Assembly: GCF_008801925.2 (NCBI RefSeq)
Contig: NZ_CP062805.1
Span: 124,001 to 188,000 of the forward strand
Length of the DNA: 64,000 nt
Source of the DNA: Cupriavidus basilensis
GTDB taxonomy: Bacteria; Pseudomonadota; Gammaproteobacteria; Burkholderiales; Burkholderiaceae
Reading direction: 5' to 3'
Numbering within the stretch: position 1 is the first letter of the stretch; each line of letters starts with the position of its first letter. The translations under genes and the position numbers were made by a program. The notes under the pieces were generated by a model that was not told the origin of the DNA, did not search any database, and saw only the letters and a list, made by a program, of their open reading frames with translations. Below are positions 52,985 through 62,589 of the stretch, piece by piece.

Positions 52985-53914
52985 TCAGGTATTGGCCTGT
53001 GTACCAGGCTCCCATGGCACACCAGCTTCCCACCGTGCCACCAGCAGGTCGATGAACGCCCGGATGCGCGGCGACAGGTGGCGCTTGCTGGGATAAACGA
53101 CCCGGATGGGGTCAGGCGTTGTGCGATACGCGCCAAGCACTTCCACCAGCGTGCCCGCGCGAACGTCGGCGCCCGTGAGATAGGACGGCAGGCAGACCAG
53201 GCCGAAGCCAGCCAGCGCCGCTTCGCGCATCGCCTCCGAACTGTCGATGCTCAGGCGTCCCGGGCCATCAAACAGATAGTGGCCTTCAGGCGTGTCAAAG
53301 CGCCACGGACGTGGCCGCTCCGCGCTCTGGAAGACAATGGTGTCGTGACCGGCCAGGTCCTGCGGAACTTGTGGCACCCCACGCCGGGCTAGATACTCCG
53401 GTGAGGCGCACGTGAGGAACTGCTGCTCGGCAATCGTGCGAGTGAGGATCTGCGAGTCATCCTTCGGGATGCCGATACGGATGGCAATGTCGAAGCCTTC
53501 TTCGATGAGGTCCACGAAGCGGTCGGTGAACGAGATATCCGCACGCAGCTCGGGCCACTGCTTCAGGTAGGCATCAAGGACCGGCAGGATGTGGCGCTGT
53601 CCGAAGGACAAGGGTGCCGTCAGCTTGAGGGTGCCGGTTGGCCTGCCGCGGCGCAGTGCCATGGTGGCATCCACCTCCTCGAGGTCTTCCAGGATCTGGC
53701 GCCAGCGTTCATATACCACCAGGCCCTCGTCAGTCAGGCTCAGCTTGCGCGTGGTGCGGTTGAGCAGGCGCACGCCCAGTCGCCCCTCCAGGCGCACGAT
53801 GCTCTTGCCAATGGCTGAACGGGTGAGGCTGAGCGAATCGGCGGCGGCGGTAAAGCTGCCAGCCTTTACTGCCGCCACGAACGCGGCGATGTCGCCGAAT
53901 CGGTTGGGCTCCAT
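52985..53914 (-). CDS. LysR-family transcriptional regulator of the flavoenzyme cluster
   Basis: 309 aa. The winged helix is FVAAVKAGSFTAAADSLSLT, then RSAIGKSIVRLEGRLGVRLL; the effector domain has GFDIAIRIGIPKDDSQ and EAALAGFGLVCLPSYLTG. It is divergent from the LLM gene at 54115 and upstream of the LLM/OYE run, so it probably controls both directions. A CTTG-N11-CAAG dyad in the shared region is a typical LysR box. Confidence 0.93.
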   Translation of the reverse strand: MEPNRFGDIAAFVAAVKAGSFTAAADSLSLTRSAIGKSIVRLEGRLGVRLLNRTTRKLSLTDEGLVVYERWRQILEDLEEVDATMALRRGRPTGTLKLTAPLSFGQRHILPVLDAYLKQWPELRADISFTDRFVDLIEEGFDIAIRIGIPKDDSQILTRTIAEQQFLTCASPEYLARRGVPQVPQDLAGHDTIVFQSAERPRPWRFDTPEGHYLFDGPGRLSIDSSEAMREAALAGFGLVCLPSYLTGADVRAGTLVEVLGAYRTTPDPIRVVYPSKRHLSPRIRAFIDLLVARWEAGVPWEPGTQANT

Positions 53915-53951
53915 GGTGTTGTGTCCTCACACCCACAGCGGGGCATCAGCG

Positions 53952-54013
53952 TTCCCTGACACGGGAATCCAAATCCCCAATCATCGCCTTATCCTTGCTA
54001 CCTGTCCACAAGG
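53952..54013. promoter_or_regulatory. LysR-type operator dyads in the divergent promoter
   Basis: CCTTG (53993-53997), an 11-base gap and CAAGG (54009-54013) form a LysR-box dyad with the typical N11 spacing. TTCCC-tgacac-GGGAA at 53952-53967 is a second inverted repeat 38-53 bp upstream of the LysR start codon. Binding by the adjacent regulator is inferred. Confidence 0.55.
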
Positions 54014-54114
54014 CAGAGCAATGCGGGCTAATGCGGCGGGCCGAGTTGCTACCAAGGCATTGGGTCAACGCAGACCTCGGAGCGTGCCGCTCGCCGTTTA
54101 GCGGAGTCATCACT

Positions 54115-55092
54115 ATGAATAACCCTTCAATCGGTCCAGTGCCTGCGGAATTGCAGGCCCACCCCGGATACCGCCGGGTCTTCCAGCCTGGCCGGCTGAC
54201 GTTTGGCTTCATCATGCCCCTGGAGGGCTATCCATCGTCGCCGTTCCCCACTCTGCAAGACCATCAGCGCCTGGCCACGATGGCTGACGAGGCGGGATTT
54301 TCTGCGCTATGGATGCGCGATGTTCCCTTCTACGACCCCAACTTCGGGGATACCGGGCAGATGCTGGACCCGATGGTGTATCTGGGCTTTCTCGCTGCTC
54401 ACACCAAAAAGATCGCGCTGGGCACAGCCGGCATCATCCTGACGCTGCGCGACCCGCTCATCGTCGCCAAACAAGCCGCATCCGCTGATCAGCTGCTGCA
54501 AGGCCGCTTGCTGCTGGGGCTTTCAACTGGTGACCGCGCCATCGAATATCCGGCGTTCGGGGCGGACTACGAGAGCCGCGGGGACCGCTTCCGCGAAGCC
54601 TTCGGTCTGATCAAGACGGTTACGGAGCAGTCCTTTCCGCGCGCGGCCACTAGCTACTACGGCACCTTCCGCGGCGAGATCGATCTGATTCCGAAGCCGG
54701 TGGGTGGGCGCATGCCCATGCTGGTGATCGGCCGGGCCCGCCAGGATCTCGGCTGGATCGCCAGGCACAGCGATGGCTGGATCTGGCACCTGAGCGACCT
54801 CGACCGGATGCCGCAGCTATTGGAAAGCTGGCGGGCCAGCCATGAGGAGGGGTGGCTGCGGCCATACGGCTATGCCGCGTTCTTCGACCTGTCCGAGAAC
54901 CCCAACGCCCCGTTGCAGTACGTCGGCAACGGCATCCGCGCCGGCCGCAACGCTTTGATCGCCCTGTGGCGAAGGCAGCAGGCTCAGGGCGTCAGCCACG
55001 TCGCGCTTAACCTCAAGCCCTTGCGCCGGCCCGCGGCAGAGGTGCTGGAGGAACTGGCGGAATTTGTCCTGCCCCACTTCCGGGCCGACTGA
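54115..55092 (+). CDS. LLM-class flavin oxidoreductase (paralogue B)
   Basis: 325 aa. GFSALWMRDVPFYDPNFGD near residue 62, KIALGTAGIILTLRDPLIVA, GRLLLGLSTGDRAIEYPAFG near 132 and IRAGRNALIALWRR near 280 make it a close paralogue of the 51809 protein. The ATG at 54115 follows GCGGAG. It is divergent from the LysR gene and begins a plus-strand run with an NTF2-like protein and a third LLM protein. Confidence 0.9.
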   Translation: MNNPSIGPVPAELQAHPGYRRVFQPGRLTFGFIMPLEGYPSSPFPTLQDHQRLATMADEAGFSALWMRDVPFYDPNFGDTGQMLDPMVYLGFLAAHTKKIALGTAGIILTLRDPLIVAKQAASADQLLQGRLLLGLSTGDRAIEYPAFGADYESRGDRFREAFGLIKTVTEQSFPRAATSYYGTFRGEIDLIPKPVGGRMPMLVIGRARQDLGWIARHSDGWIWHLSDLDRMPQLLESWRASHEEGWLRPYGYAAFFDLSENPNAPLQYVGNGIRAGRNALIALWRRQQAQGVSHVALNLKPLRRPAAEVLEELAEFVLPHFRAD

Positions 55093-55104
55093 ATGGAGAA
55101 ATCA

Positions 55105-56037
55105 ATGTCGTCCACTGTTACACGTCATCAACTTCTGGATCTGCTTGCTGCCTTCTGCGATACGTGGGCCGGAAGACCGTCGATGCCTGCGGAAGATCTG
55201 CTGGCCGATGCAGTCGAGCTGTTCAGCAGCCACCGTGGCCATTTCCGGGGAGCCCATGATGTCCTTGGGGCGCTGGCCAGCGACTTCCCAGGCCTGGAGG
55301 CCGTGCATATCGCCGCGACCAATCGTGTTCCTCGGGCATATGGGAGCGAGAGCATGGTCAGCGCCTATTTTCATGGCGAGGCGCGGCAATCTGCCGGCAA
55401 CGCTGAAGCGGTAGCGTTCGGCGGCGTGGTGATCCTGTCTTTCGAGAGCCAGGGAAGCCGTGCGCGCATACGCGAAATCAGGATCCAGCTCCATTGGGTC
55501 CATGGCGAGTCGGCCAGGCTGACGGGCTGGCAGCTGCCGCCGACCGACAGGGCATGGCAGCCCGGCGATCCGCCTGCCGTCGTCGTCAGCGAGCTGGATG
55601 CACCGTGGCATCGAATCCCGGTGTCGGAATTGGCCACCAGCAACGAGGAGGCGGCCGCCGAGGCTTGGTTCCGCTATGCCTGGGCCCTGGATCAAGCCGA
55701 TTTCGTGTTGTTCGGTCAATGCTTCAGCGAGGATGCCGAGGCTGAACTGACGCCCATGGGACATCTGAAAGGGCGCCGCGAGTTGATGGCAACGCTCAAG
55801 GCGTTCCGCCTGCCGTGGCCGTGGATGCAGCATTATGGTGAGCCGCTGCAGGTCGAGATCCAGTCCGACGGGAGCAGCGCGGCGCTCCTGTTGGGACGCG
55901 TTATGCCCGGGCGGACGACAACGCCGGAGAACAAACCGCTCTACGGCGCGCACTATCGCATACAGCTGATCAAGGACGATGGCGAGACATGGCGGATTGG
56001 CCAGATGGCATACGTGCCGGGCTGGTTCAGCGTCTGA
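55105..56037 (+). CDS. Two-domain NTF2/SnoaL-like protein
   Basis: 310 aa. The C-terminal ~130 residues (EEAAAEAWFRYAWALDQADF, then GHLKGRRELMATLKAF, GRVMPGRTTT, YRIQLIKDDGETWRI) fit a SnoaL-like NTF2 domain. The N-terminal half (DLLADAVELFSSHRGHFRGA..., ATNRVPRAYGSESMVSAYFHG) looks like a second, diverged copy. Such folds are dehydratases, isomerases or epoxide hydrolases, or ligand-binding only. GGAGA precedes the ATG at 55105; the ATG at 55093 overlaps that site. It lies between two LLM genes. Confidence 0.75.
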   Translation: MSSTVTRHQLLDLLAAFCDTWAGRPSMPAEDLLADAVELFSSHRGHFRGAHDVLGALASDFPGLEAVHIAATNRVPRAYGSESMVSAYFHGEARQSAGNAEAVAFGGVVILSFESQGSRARIREIRIQLHWVHGESARLTGWQLPPTDRAWQPGDPPAVVVSELDAPWHRIPVSELATSNEEAAAEAWFRYAWALDQADFVLFGQCFSEDAEAELTPMGHLKGRRELMATLKAFRLPWPWMQHYGEPLQVEIQSDGSSAALLLGRVMPGRTTTPENKPLYGAHYRIQLIKDDGETWRIGQMAYVPGWFSV

Positions 56038-56184
56038 TTTGGACACGTGCAACGGCGGGAGCGCCTCGCGTACAGATATTGTCCAGGTGCGCGAATCACA
56101 CCTATGCTTCACCGAGTCTCCGGTTGTCGAGCGTAGCGCCAAAATCGGGGGCACCGAAAGCCACGTCACGATCGGGAACGAGCC

Positions 56185-57129
56185 ATGGACCTACTCAATC
56201 ACGCTTATGAGCGCACCCTTGCCGCCGGGCAATTGACCGTAGGCTTGATGACCCCGCTCGGGCGCAAGCCCGGTGAGATGGCCGACATCGAGTCTGAGCT
56301 GCGCCTGGCCGCACGCGCCGACGCCCTCCAGTTCGCTGCGCTTTGGGCCCGCGACGTACCTCTGATGATCCCGCAAGGATCCACCATGGAAGCCGCGGCG
56401 CTGGATGACCCGTTCGTGTGGTTGTCATTCCTTGCCGGGGTAACCCGTTCGATTGCACTCGGTACGGCCGCAGCGGTGCTTCCACTGCGACACCCGATCC
56501 ACCTGGCGAAGTCCGCCCTGTCGCTGGACCGGCTGTCGCAGGGCCGCTTTATCCTGGGCTTAGGCTCCGGTGACAGGGAGGCCGAATTTGCGGCGTTTGG
56601 CCTCGACCCTGAACAAAGGGCAGAAGCGTTCCGGACGCGATGGGCGATCGTCAGGGCGGCGCTGTCGCCTTCGCAGGCCGATCGTGCCGCCTTGCTGAGC
56701 GCCACCGATGGCTACGATCTTGCTGTGCCGCCGGCTGCTCGCGTGCCGATGATGGCGGTGGGTTCAGCCCGGCAAACCTTGCAATGGATCGCAGCCCATG
56801 CAGACGCATGGGCCACGTACCACAGAGAGGAAGTTCGCCAGCAGGGGCGCATTGGCCTCTGGCAATCCGCGCTACGAGAACGGTCCCCTGGTATGCCAAA
56901 GCCGTTCGTTCAGTCCATACACCTGGACCTGGTCGACGACCCTTCGACCGAGGCAGTACCTATCGAACTGGGCCTGCGAACTGGCCGCTGGGCATTGATC
57001 GATTATCTGAAGCGACTGGAGGCCAATGGTGTCGCCCACGCCATGCTGCATCTCGCCCCCGGTCCGCGGCCTCTTTTGGGCGTTGTGGAAGAACTTGGTA
57101 TGGCTGTTCTTCCGGCTTTGCGCCAGTGA
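56185..57129 (+). CDS. LLM-class flavin oxidoreductase (paralogue C)
   Basis: 314 aa, the most diverged of the three similar LLM proteins. FAALWARDVPLMIPQGS near residue 50, SIALGTAAAVLPLRHPIHLA near 90, GRFILGLGSGDREAEFAAFG near 122 and LRTGRWALIDYLKR near 265. It lacks the DPNxGD sequence of the other two. It is 147 nt downstream of the NTF2-like gene. Function unknown. Confidence 0.88.
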   Translation: MDLLNHAYERTLAAGQLTVGLMTPLGRKPGEMADIESELRLAARADALQFAALWARDVPLMIPQGSTMEAAALDDPFVWLSFLAGVTRSIALGTAAAVLPLRHPIHLAKSALSLDRLSQGRFILGLGSGDREAEFAAFGLDPEQRAEAFRTRWAIVRAALSPSQADRAALLSATDGYDLAVPPAARVPMMAVGSARQTLQWIAAHADAWATYHREEVRQQGRIGLWQSALRERSPGMPKPFVQSIHLDLVDDPSTEAVPIELGLRTGRWALIDYLKRLEANGVAHAMLHLAPGPRPLLGVVEELGMAVLPALRQ

Positions 57130-57725
57130 ATTGTTTCTGCCGGTCCGACTTTACCAGGCCTTCTTCACACCAGGCGATCCTCATCACTCGATTGCCGATG
57201 AGGATTCCCCAGTCGGTCATGTGCGTGCCTTTCGTCAGGCAGCCTTGCGGTTTCGCTCTTCGCTTCAGCGTATCGGCAACGATTCACAGCGGCGCCTCGA
57301 TCAGGTCTAAACACCCCACCAAGTTCAAACACGAATGCTTGGACGCGCCTGCCAAGTGGAACCTGGTGCGCGCTAAACGGTGTGGAAGGGTCATAGTTCC
57401 GGAACGCAAACCAGCTGCCGATTAGGGATCCATTGTCCCGTATTCCGGGACACCATCCCTCTATATCACCAACATCAGATCCCTGACACTGCAGTCATTC
57501 AACAGCGGGGTTGGTGGGCAGCATTGAATAGCTGACTACCGCACCATCAACCGACGCACCGAGATGTCGTCCGGCCCAGGCAAGGCGGCATAAGGAGCGG
57601 AAGCCAGCCGAGTATGGCTACCCGTTGCACCACGCTCGCCTTTATCGAGGCGTTTCGTTTTCAGGCAGCGAACAGGGTATTCCTTTCGCGCCGAACACCC
57701 CGTGTCTTTTCAGGAGAAAGCGCAC
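57130..57725. other. Intergenic region with a large palindrome, upstream of OYE 3
   Basis: 596 bp without a supported gene; several frames on the plus strand look like decayed coding sequence but match nothing recognised. At 57424-57460 nested inverted repeats AGGGAT...TGTCCCG-tattc-CGGGACA...ATCCCT form an operator-like palindrome about 270 bp before OYE 3. A TGGCT-N5-TTGCA at 57615-57629 is one base short of sigma-54 spacing. Confidence 0.5.
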
Positions 57726-58823
57726 ATGCCAAACCTATTTGATTCCTACCAACTCGGCGCGATCCCGCTCGCCAACCGTGTCGTGATGGCGCCGCTGACC
57801 CGCTCCAGAGCGGATGCAAACGATGTCCCTTCCGCATTGATGGAGCAGTACTACGTTCAGCGCGCCGGTGCAGGGCTGTTGATCTCCGAAGCGATCAATG
57901 TGACCCGCAACTCCCAGTCCTTCGAGGGATCGCCTGGCCTGTACAGCCCGGAGCAGACCGAAGCGTGGCGGCGCATCGTGGAAAGCCTGCATCTGGCGGG
58001 CGGGCGCATCGTAGCGCAACTTTGGCACACCGGTCGAGCGAGCTCTTTCGCGATCCTGAACGGGAATGCGCCGGTTTCTCCCTCGGCTGTCAACGATGAC
58101 CTGCACCAGCTTCATGTCTGGGGAAAACTGCAGAACGGCGTATACACCAGGATCCATGCCACCCCATCGCGCGCAATGAGTACGCAGGAGGTGAAGGCCG
58201 CCATTCAGGAATATCGGTATGCTGCCGCCAATGCGCGCACTGCCGGCTTCGATGGTGTCGAAGTCCATGCGGCCAACGGCTATCTGCCACATCAGTTCTT
58301 GTCCGCAACGACCAACCAACGGGACGACGAATACGGAGGCTCCGTCGAAAATCGTGCCCGCTTCTTGCGCGAGATTATCGAGCAGGTTTCGCGAGTGATG
58401 CCGATAGATCGGATCGGGGTGAGAATCTCCCCATTCGCGGCATACAACAATGTGCGTGACCTCGATCCAGTGGGCACGTACCAATATGTCGCAGCCATGC
58501 TTCAGGATCTTGGCGTGGCTTACGTTCACATCGCGGATACCAATGGCTGGTTCGACCGTCCAGACTTGCCCAATATCCTCGAGATCGTGCGGCCAGCGTA
58601 CTCCGGCTCGCTGATTGTCAACGGCGGTATCAGTCCGGAAAAGGCAAAGCAACTGGTGAGCGAAGGCACGACAGACCTGGTTGCATTCGGCCGTGCGTTC
58701 ATCGCCAACCCGGACCTGGTGTCGCGACTGAAGCACGACATTCCGCTTGCACAATCCAGCCCGGAAGACTGGTATGGCGGTTCCGCCAAAGGCTACACCG
58801 ACTACCCGGCGCATGCTGCCTGA
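57726..58823 (+). CDS. Old yellow enzyme family alkene reductase (OYE 3)
   Basis: 365 aa. NRVVMAPLTRSRADANDVPS near residue 17, QLWHTGRASSF near 98, the His-x-x-Asn-x-Tyr active site in EVHAANGYLPHQF near 180, and FGRAFIANPDLVSRL near 322. Close to the NemA branch (N-ethylmaleimide/nitrate ester reductases). The ATG at 57726 has AGGAGA. Single gene with a long leader region carrying a palindrome. Confidence 0.93.
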   Translation: MPNLFDSYQLGAIPLANRVVMAPLTRSRADANDVPSALMEQYYVQRAGAGLLISEAINVTRNSQSFEGSPGLYSPEQTEAWRRIVESLHLAGGRIVAQLWHTGRASSFAILNGNAPVSPSAVNDDLHQLHVWGKLQNGVYTRIHATPSRAMSTQEVKAAIQEYRYAAANARTAGFDGVEVHAANGYLPHQFLSATTNQRDDEYGGSVENRARFLREIIEQVSRVMPIDRIGVRISPFAAYNNVRDLDPVGTYQYVAAMLQDLGVAYVHIADTNGWFDRPDLPNILEIVRPAYSGSLIVNGGISPEKAKQLVSEGTTDLVAFGRAFIANPDLVSRLKHDIPLAQSSPEDWYGGSAKGYTDYPAHAA

Positions 58824-58894
58824 TGCAATGATCCTCCGTTCAACAGGAAAGGAGGAACACCTCATCGACCTGGTACCGGGAGCAATCGAGATTA

Positions 58895-59128
58895 ATGATC
58901 ATGAATTTTAGCAACCTGAAGAAATTTTCAAAGACCGCTGTTCTCGCTGTAGTTGGCGCACTCGCAATTGCCAATTTTAGTGTTGTGGTTTTAGAGCGCA
59001 TTGAAGTGGCCGCCGTCGGCAGTCTGCCATCCATGAATTCAACGACAATGATTGCCGGAATGGACCGAACAGGGCCTTCGGAGCCGCCAAAGAGAACAGG
59101 CGAACACGAGCGCAATCGAGTGGCGTAA
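58895..59128 (+). CDS. Small single-span membrane or exported protein
   Basis: 77 aa. MNFSNLKKFSKTAVLAVVGA forms a basic start followed by a hydrophobic segment to about residue 35, then a polar Pro/Ser/Thr-rich tail (STTMIAGMDRTGPSEPPKRT). It could be an uncleaved membrane anchor or a signal peptide. No family recognised. GGGAG lies rather far upstream (~13 nt). Hypothetical, but the composition is protein-like. Confidence 0.5.
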   Translation: MIMNFSNLKKFSKTAVLAVVGALAIANFSVVVLERIEVAAVGSLPSMNSTTMIAGMDRTGPSEPPKRTGEHERNRVA

Positions 59129-59199
59129 CGGTTAATACTTGCCTCCTTCGTCTGCATTGAATGGCGTGATTCAGTGCAGACTTGGGCAGGAATCCAATC

Positions 59200-59886
59200 A
59201 TGCTGACAAGAGAGCTGATTAGCACAGGTGCTTACCTGGAATCGTTTCAGGATCTGCCGGAGCAATTCCGCTGGTCCCGGGAGCGCATCGAAACCTCAAT
59301 GCGCGAAACCCTGGCGCGACGTCCGCAACCTGAGGAACCGGTCTGGGTGTTCGCATACGGCTCGCTGATCTGGAATCCACTATTCCACTTTGCCGAGAAG
59401 CAACGGGCGACGCTGCATGGCTGGCACCGTAGCTTCTGCATTCGCCTCGTCACGGCACGCGGAACCAGCACGCACCCTGGTCGCATGCTGGGGCTCGAGC
59501 TGGCCGGAGAGTCGGTTGGTGTGGCGTTCAGGCTGAGAGAGGATGAATTGGTTCACGAACTCATGATGGTGTGGGTGCGAGAAATGGTGGGCGGTGTTTA
59601 TCAGCCGACGTGGGGGGAGGTCAAGCTGGCCGATGGCAAGACCGTGAGCGCTATCACGTTTGTCGCCGATACGGCGCACGCCTTGTACGAGGATGATTCG
59701 TCGATCGCGACAACCGCTCCGATGATTGCGACCGCAAATGGGCATCTTGGAAGCAATCGCGACTATTTGCTGCAGCTCGACGAATCCCTAGTTGAGCACG
59801 ACATTTCCGACGACTACGTTAAAAGTCTTGCCGAGGCGGTTCGTGTACACCGGACTTCGGGCGGTTCCTCTTCACCGAAAAGCTAA
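59200..59886 (+). CDS. ChaC-type gamma-glutamylcyclotransferase
   Basis: 228 aa. VWVFAYGSLIWNPLFHFAEK near residue 48 is the ChaC substrate-binding loop, and the catalytic Glu lies in MMVWVREMVGGVYQPTW near 130. It releases 5-oxoproline and Cys-Gly from glutathione. The ATG at 59200 follows AGGAATCC; an in-frame ATG at 59182 adds six residues. It is monocistronic between an OYE region and an activator gene. Confidence 0.92.
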   Translation: MLTRELISTGAYLESFQDLPEQFRWSRERIETSMRETLARRPQPEEPVWVFAYGSLIWNPLFHFAEKQRATLHGWHRSFCIRLVTARGTSTHPGRMLGLELAGESVGVAFRLREDELVHELMMVWVREMVGGVYQPTWGEVKLADGKTVSAITFVADTAHALYEDDSSIATTAPMIATANGHLGSNRDYLLQLDESLVEHDISDDYVKSLAEAVRVHRTSGGSSSPKS

Positions 59887-60454
59887 CCAGGGCATGGTCA
59901 CCGGCATTGGCTTGGCAAGCCAGAGGACATCCGTGCGATAGTCTGCCGATTAAGCCAGTTTGTCATACGCACGCATTACGGAAGTGCGTATGTGGACGCC
60001 TCCCGGGTTGCAAGCGGCTTGACATGGTGGTCAGCGGATCCGAACGTGAGGCTGGTGTTTCAGATCGAGCCCTGTGCAATCCATGGTGGTGATGCACCAG
60101 CGCCTTGATTGCCGGCATTCATGATCAAGTTCCGTGCCGTCGTCGCTTGAGACGGTGCTTGCAGGTATTCCCGGGGAAATTGGGTCTAATTGCTGTGTTG
60201 AAGCAGGCTTGCACCCTGTCCGGGCGAGATGCGCCGGACAAATCCGACCGATCGATGAGACCCCGCTGTCCTTCGAATGTCTTCCGTGACAGGCGAGCCT
60301 GCGTGAGAGAGCCGAACAGCTTTAAGGGAAAGGGGTGCACGCCGCAATCACGCGAAGATGTGCCGCGCGAGTTGGCTTGGCGAGGGGAAAGGAAGATGCG
60401 TCTCAACGGTCTGCAAGCCTGACCTTGGGGTGATATGGACGCATGCAGTACGAA
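59887..60454. other. Intergenic region between ChaC-type and activator genes
   Basis: 568 bp between convergent genes, with no supported coding sequence. CATACGCAC (59964-59972) and GTGCGTATG (59984-59992) form a perfect 9-bp stem with an 11-nt loop about 80 nt beyond the ChaC stop, a possible terminator without a U tract. Nothing else was recognised. Confidence 0.45.
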
Positions 60455-62416
60455 TTAATCGTCCTGGCCCGACGTGTACTGACCCGGATCGATATTGAGC
60501 TCGGCGAATTTTCGGTAGAGCGTGGAACGTGCGATGCCGAGCGCCTTGGCAGCGTAGTTGGCCTTCCGGTACTTGCGCAGCATCCCGATGATCAGTTGAC
60601 GCTCATAATCCTGCATGGAAGACAGGTTGTCCGTTGGTGGCGGTTTCGGGCCGGCTTCTAGCCTCTCGGTTTGCTGAGGTGGTTGCGTGACTTCAGGCGG
60701 CAGGCAGGAAATATCGATGGGCCCTTCAGAACACAGCAGCGCCGCCTCGATGACATTGCGCACCTCGCGGGCGTTGCCTGGCCAAGTGTAGCGTTCGAGT
60801 GCCGCGCGGGCTTCTGGCGTGATGTCGACGGCAGCGATCCTGTGCTTCTCGCGCATGGCGCCGACAAACTGTTCGATCAAAGGGGGGATATCGCAAGGGC
60901 GCGCCCTCAGTGGCTTGACGGTCTTCTGCACGATCTTCAGGCGAAAGTAGAGGTCCTGGCGGAATTGTCCCTCGGCGACCAACTGCTCCAGATTCCGGTG
61001 GGTAGCCGCGATGATCCGACACTGTGCGCGCTGCGATTCGCACGAACCGACCCGTTGGTACGAGCCATCTTCCAATACCCGAAGCAGGCCGGCCTGCATT
61101 GCCAGCGGCAGTTCGCCGACCTCATCAAGAAACAGGGTGCCACCCCTCGCTGATTCGAAGTATCCGGCGCGGCCGCGTGGATCGGCGCCGGAAAACGCGC
61201 CTCTCACGTAGCCAAAAAACGTACTTTCCATCAACTCCGCGCTGATGGCGCCGCAATTGACTGGCAGATAGGGCTCATTGGAGCGGTGACTGCACGCGTG
61301 CAGATGTCTCGCCAGCAATTCCTTGCCGGTGCCGGTTTCGCCAATGATCAGCACATTGACGTCCGTCGTTGCCACGCGCTGGAGTTCGTCCAGCATGCGC
61401 CGGGTTTCCGGGTCGCGGGTCAGGAACTGGCCGAACCGCCTGACGGGATCCGCATCGCTTTGCGGAAAGGGCGCGCGTTCGGAAGTAGGCAAGCGGATTT
61501 GCGGCTCGCTGGCCAGCAGGATAATCGCGCCAATTCTCTCGCCGGATTCAGGCGAAGAAACGTCGATCGTTTGCCTGACCGGCGTGACCTGCAGCGATCC
61601 CGCCCCCCAGGCTGCGACGATCTTGCTGCAGCGATCGGTTGGCGAGTGAGCAACCACGCGTCCGACGTGATCCAGCGCTAACATTTCGTCGTGAGGGTAG
61701 CGGCGCGCCGTTTCGCCGAACGCTGAGATCAGCCGGCTACGCTCCAGTTCCCTGTACATGACCATGCGCGCTTGAATCGAGTTGGCCATCGACACAGTCA
61801 ATGCCAATGCCTGGTCGCGGAAGGCGGATTCTTCAATAGTGAAGTCAACGACACCAAGGACGGTGCGCCCGTCAATGTCGAATATCGGCGCCGCGGCGCA
61901 CGACCACGAATGCCAGCCTTCGCAAAAATGTTCCGTGGCAAAGACATGGACTGGCTGCCCCGTGGCAAGCGCGGTGCCCATTCCGTTCGTGCCTGCGGAA
62001 GCCTCGTTCCATTTGGAGCCCTCCACAATGCCCGAGCGAGTGGCAGCCTGTTCGCGGATCCTGGGAGCGCCCGTGATATGCAGGACACATCCCGTGGCTT
62101 CAGTAAGGATGATCAGGCCGGGAATCTCATCGAGAAAATGCCCTACATCCTGGATGACTGGCACAGAGGCGTTCAGCAGGCGCTGGCCCGACTGGAGACG
62201 CTGCCGGAACTCTTCCTCGTTGAGTCGCTGGGCTACCGTTAACGCAACGTCGACGCCGAGCGTGGTGCAGCGTTGCCATTCGTTGAGCAGAAACTGCTGG
62301 TAGGGCGGCCGCCGGTCGCTGATATCGATCAGCCCTGCATTGAAGCGTTCCCACAGGCTTCGCACGCCACGGGCATCTTTGTCGAAGCCGAAGTAGGGGC
62401 TTTGGTTTGAAGTCAC
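60455..62416 (-). CDS. Sigma-54-dependent activator, AcoR type (GAF-AAA+-Fis)
   Basis: 653 aa. An N-terminal GAF-like sensor at ~80-220 ([20 protein letters not shown] and [17 protein letters not shown] are AcoR hallmarks) precedes the AAA+ domain: Walker A GETGTGKE at 359-366, the sigma-54 contact loop GAFSGA at 406-411 (Ser in place of the usual Thr), and Walker [10 protein letters not shown]. The C-terminal HTH is [19 protein letters not shown]. AcoR-type proteins sense acetoin, alcohols or related compounds. The decayed ADH and the HSL hydrolase upstream are its natural neighbours and probable targets. Confidence 0.93.
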   Translation of the reverse strand: MTSNQSPYFGFDKDARGVRSLWERFNAGLIDISDRRPPYQQFLLNEWQRCTTLGVDVALTVAQRLNEEEFRQRLQSGQRLLNASVPVIQDVGHFLDEIPGLIILTEATGCVLHITGAPRIREQAATRSGIVEGSKWNEASAGTNGMGTALATGQPVHVFATEHFCEGWHSWSCAAAPIFDIDGRTVLGVVDFTIEESAFRDQALALTVSMANSIQARMVMYRELERSRLISAFGETARRYPHDEMLALDHVGRVVAHSPTDRCSKIVAAWGAGSLQVTPVRQTIDVSSPESGERIGAIILLASEPQIRLPTSERAPFPQSDADPVRRFGQFLTRDPETRRMLDELQRVATTDVNVLIIGETGTGKELLARHLHACSHRSNEPYLPVNCGAISAELMESTFFGYVRGAFSGADPRGRAGYFESARGGTLFLDEVGELPLAMQAGLLRVLEDGSYQRVGSCESQRAQCRIIAATHRNLEQLVAEGQFRQDLYFRLKIVQKTVKPLRARPCDIPPLIEQFVGAMREKHRIAAVDITPEARAALERYTWPGNAREVRNVIEAALLCSEGPIDISCLPPEVTQPPQQTERLEAGPKPPPTDNLSSMQDYERQLIIGMLRKYRKANYAAKALGIARSTLYRKFAELNIDPGQYTSGQDD

Positions 62417-62589
62417 CGCTTGTCTCCTTCTGGCTGCACAGTCTGAAGTGCGAGACCAGTTACCGGGCCTTTCCAGGCAGCCTTTTCTTTATCTTTAGAT
62501 CATTACACAACTCCGTTTGGGAAGAAAGGGGGACGATTCGCCAGGCTTTGTCGCAGCCGGGTGAAGCTGCGGGCAAACTCGTGTGCACC

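Noticed and set aside
57615..57629. Sigma-54-like TGGCT-N5-TTGCA upstream of OYE 3
   Set aside because: GG-GC spacing is one base short and the -24 half is weak; such spacing is normally inactive.
58832..58857. TCCTCC/GGAGGA pair before the small membrane protein gene
   Set aside because: Short arms and no U tract; the right arm may simply be a fossil ribosome-binding site. Not listed as a terminator.
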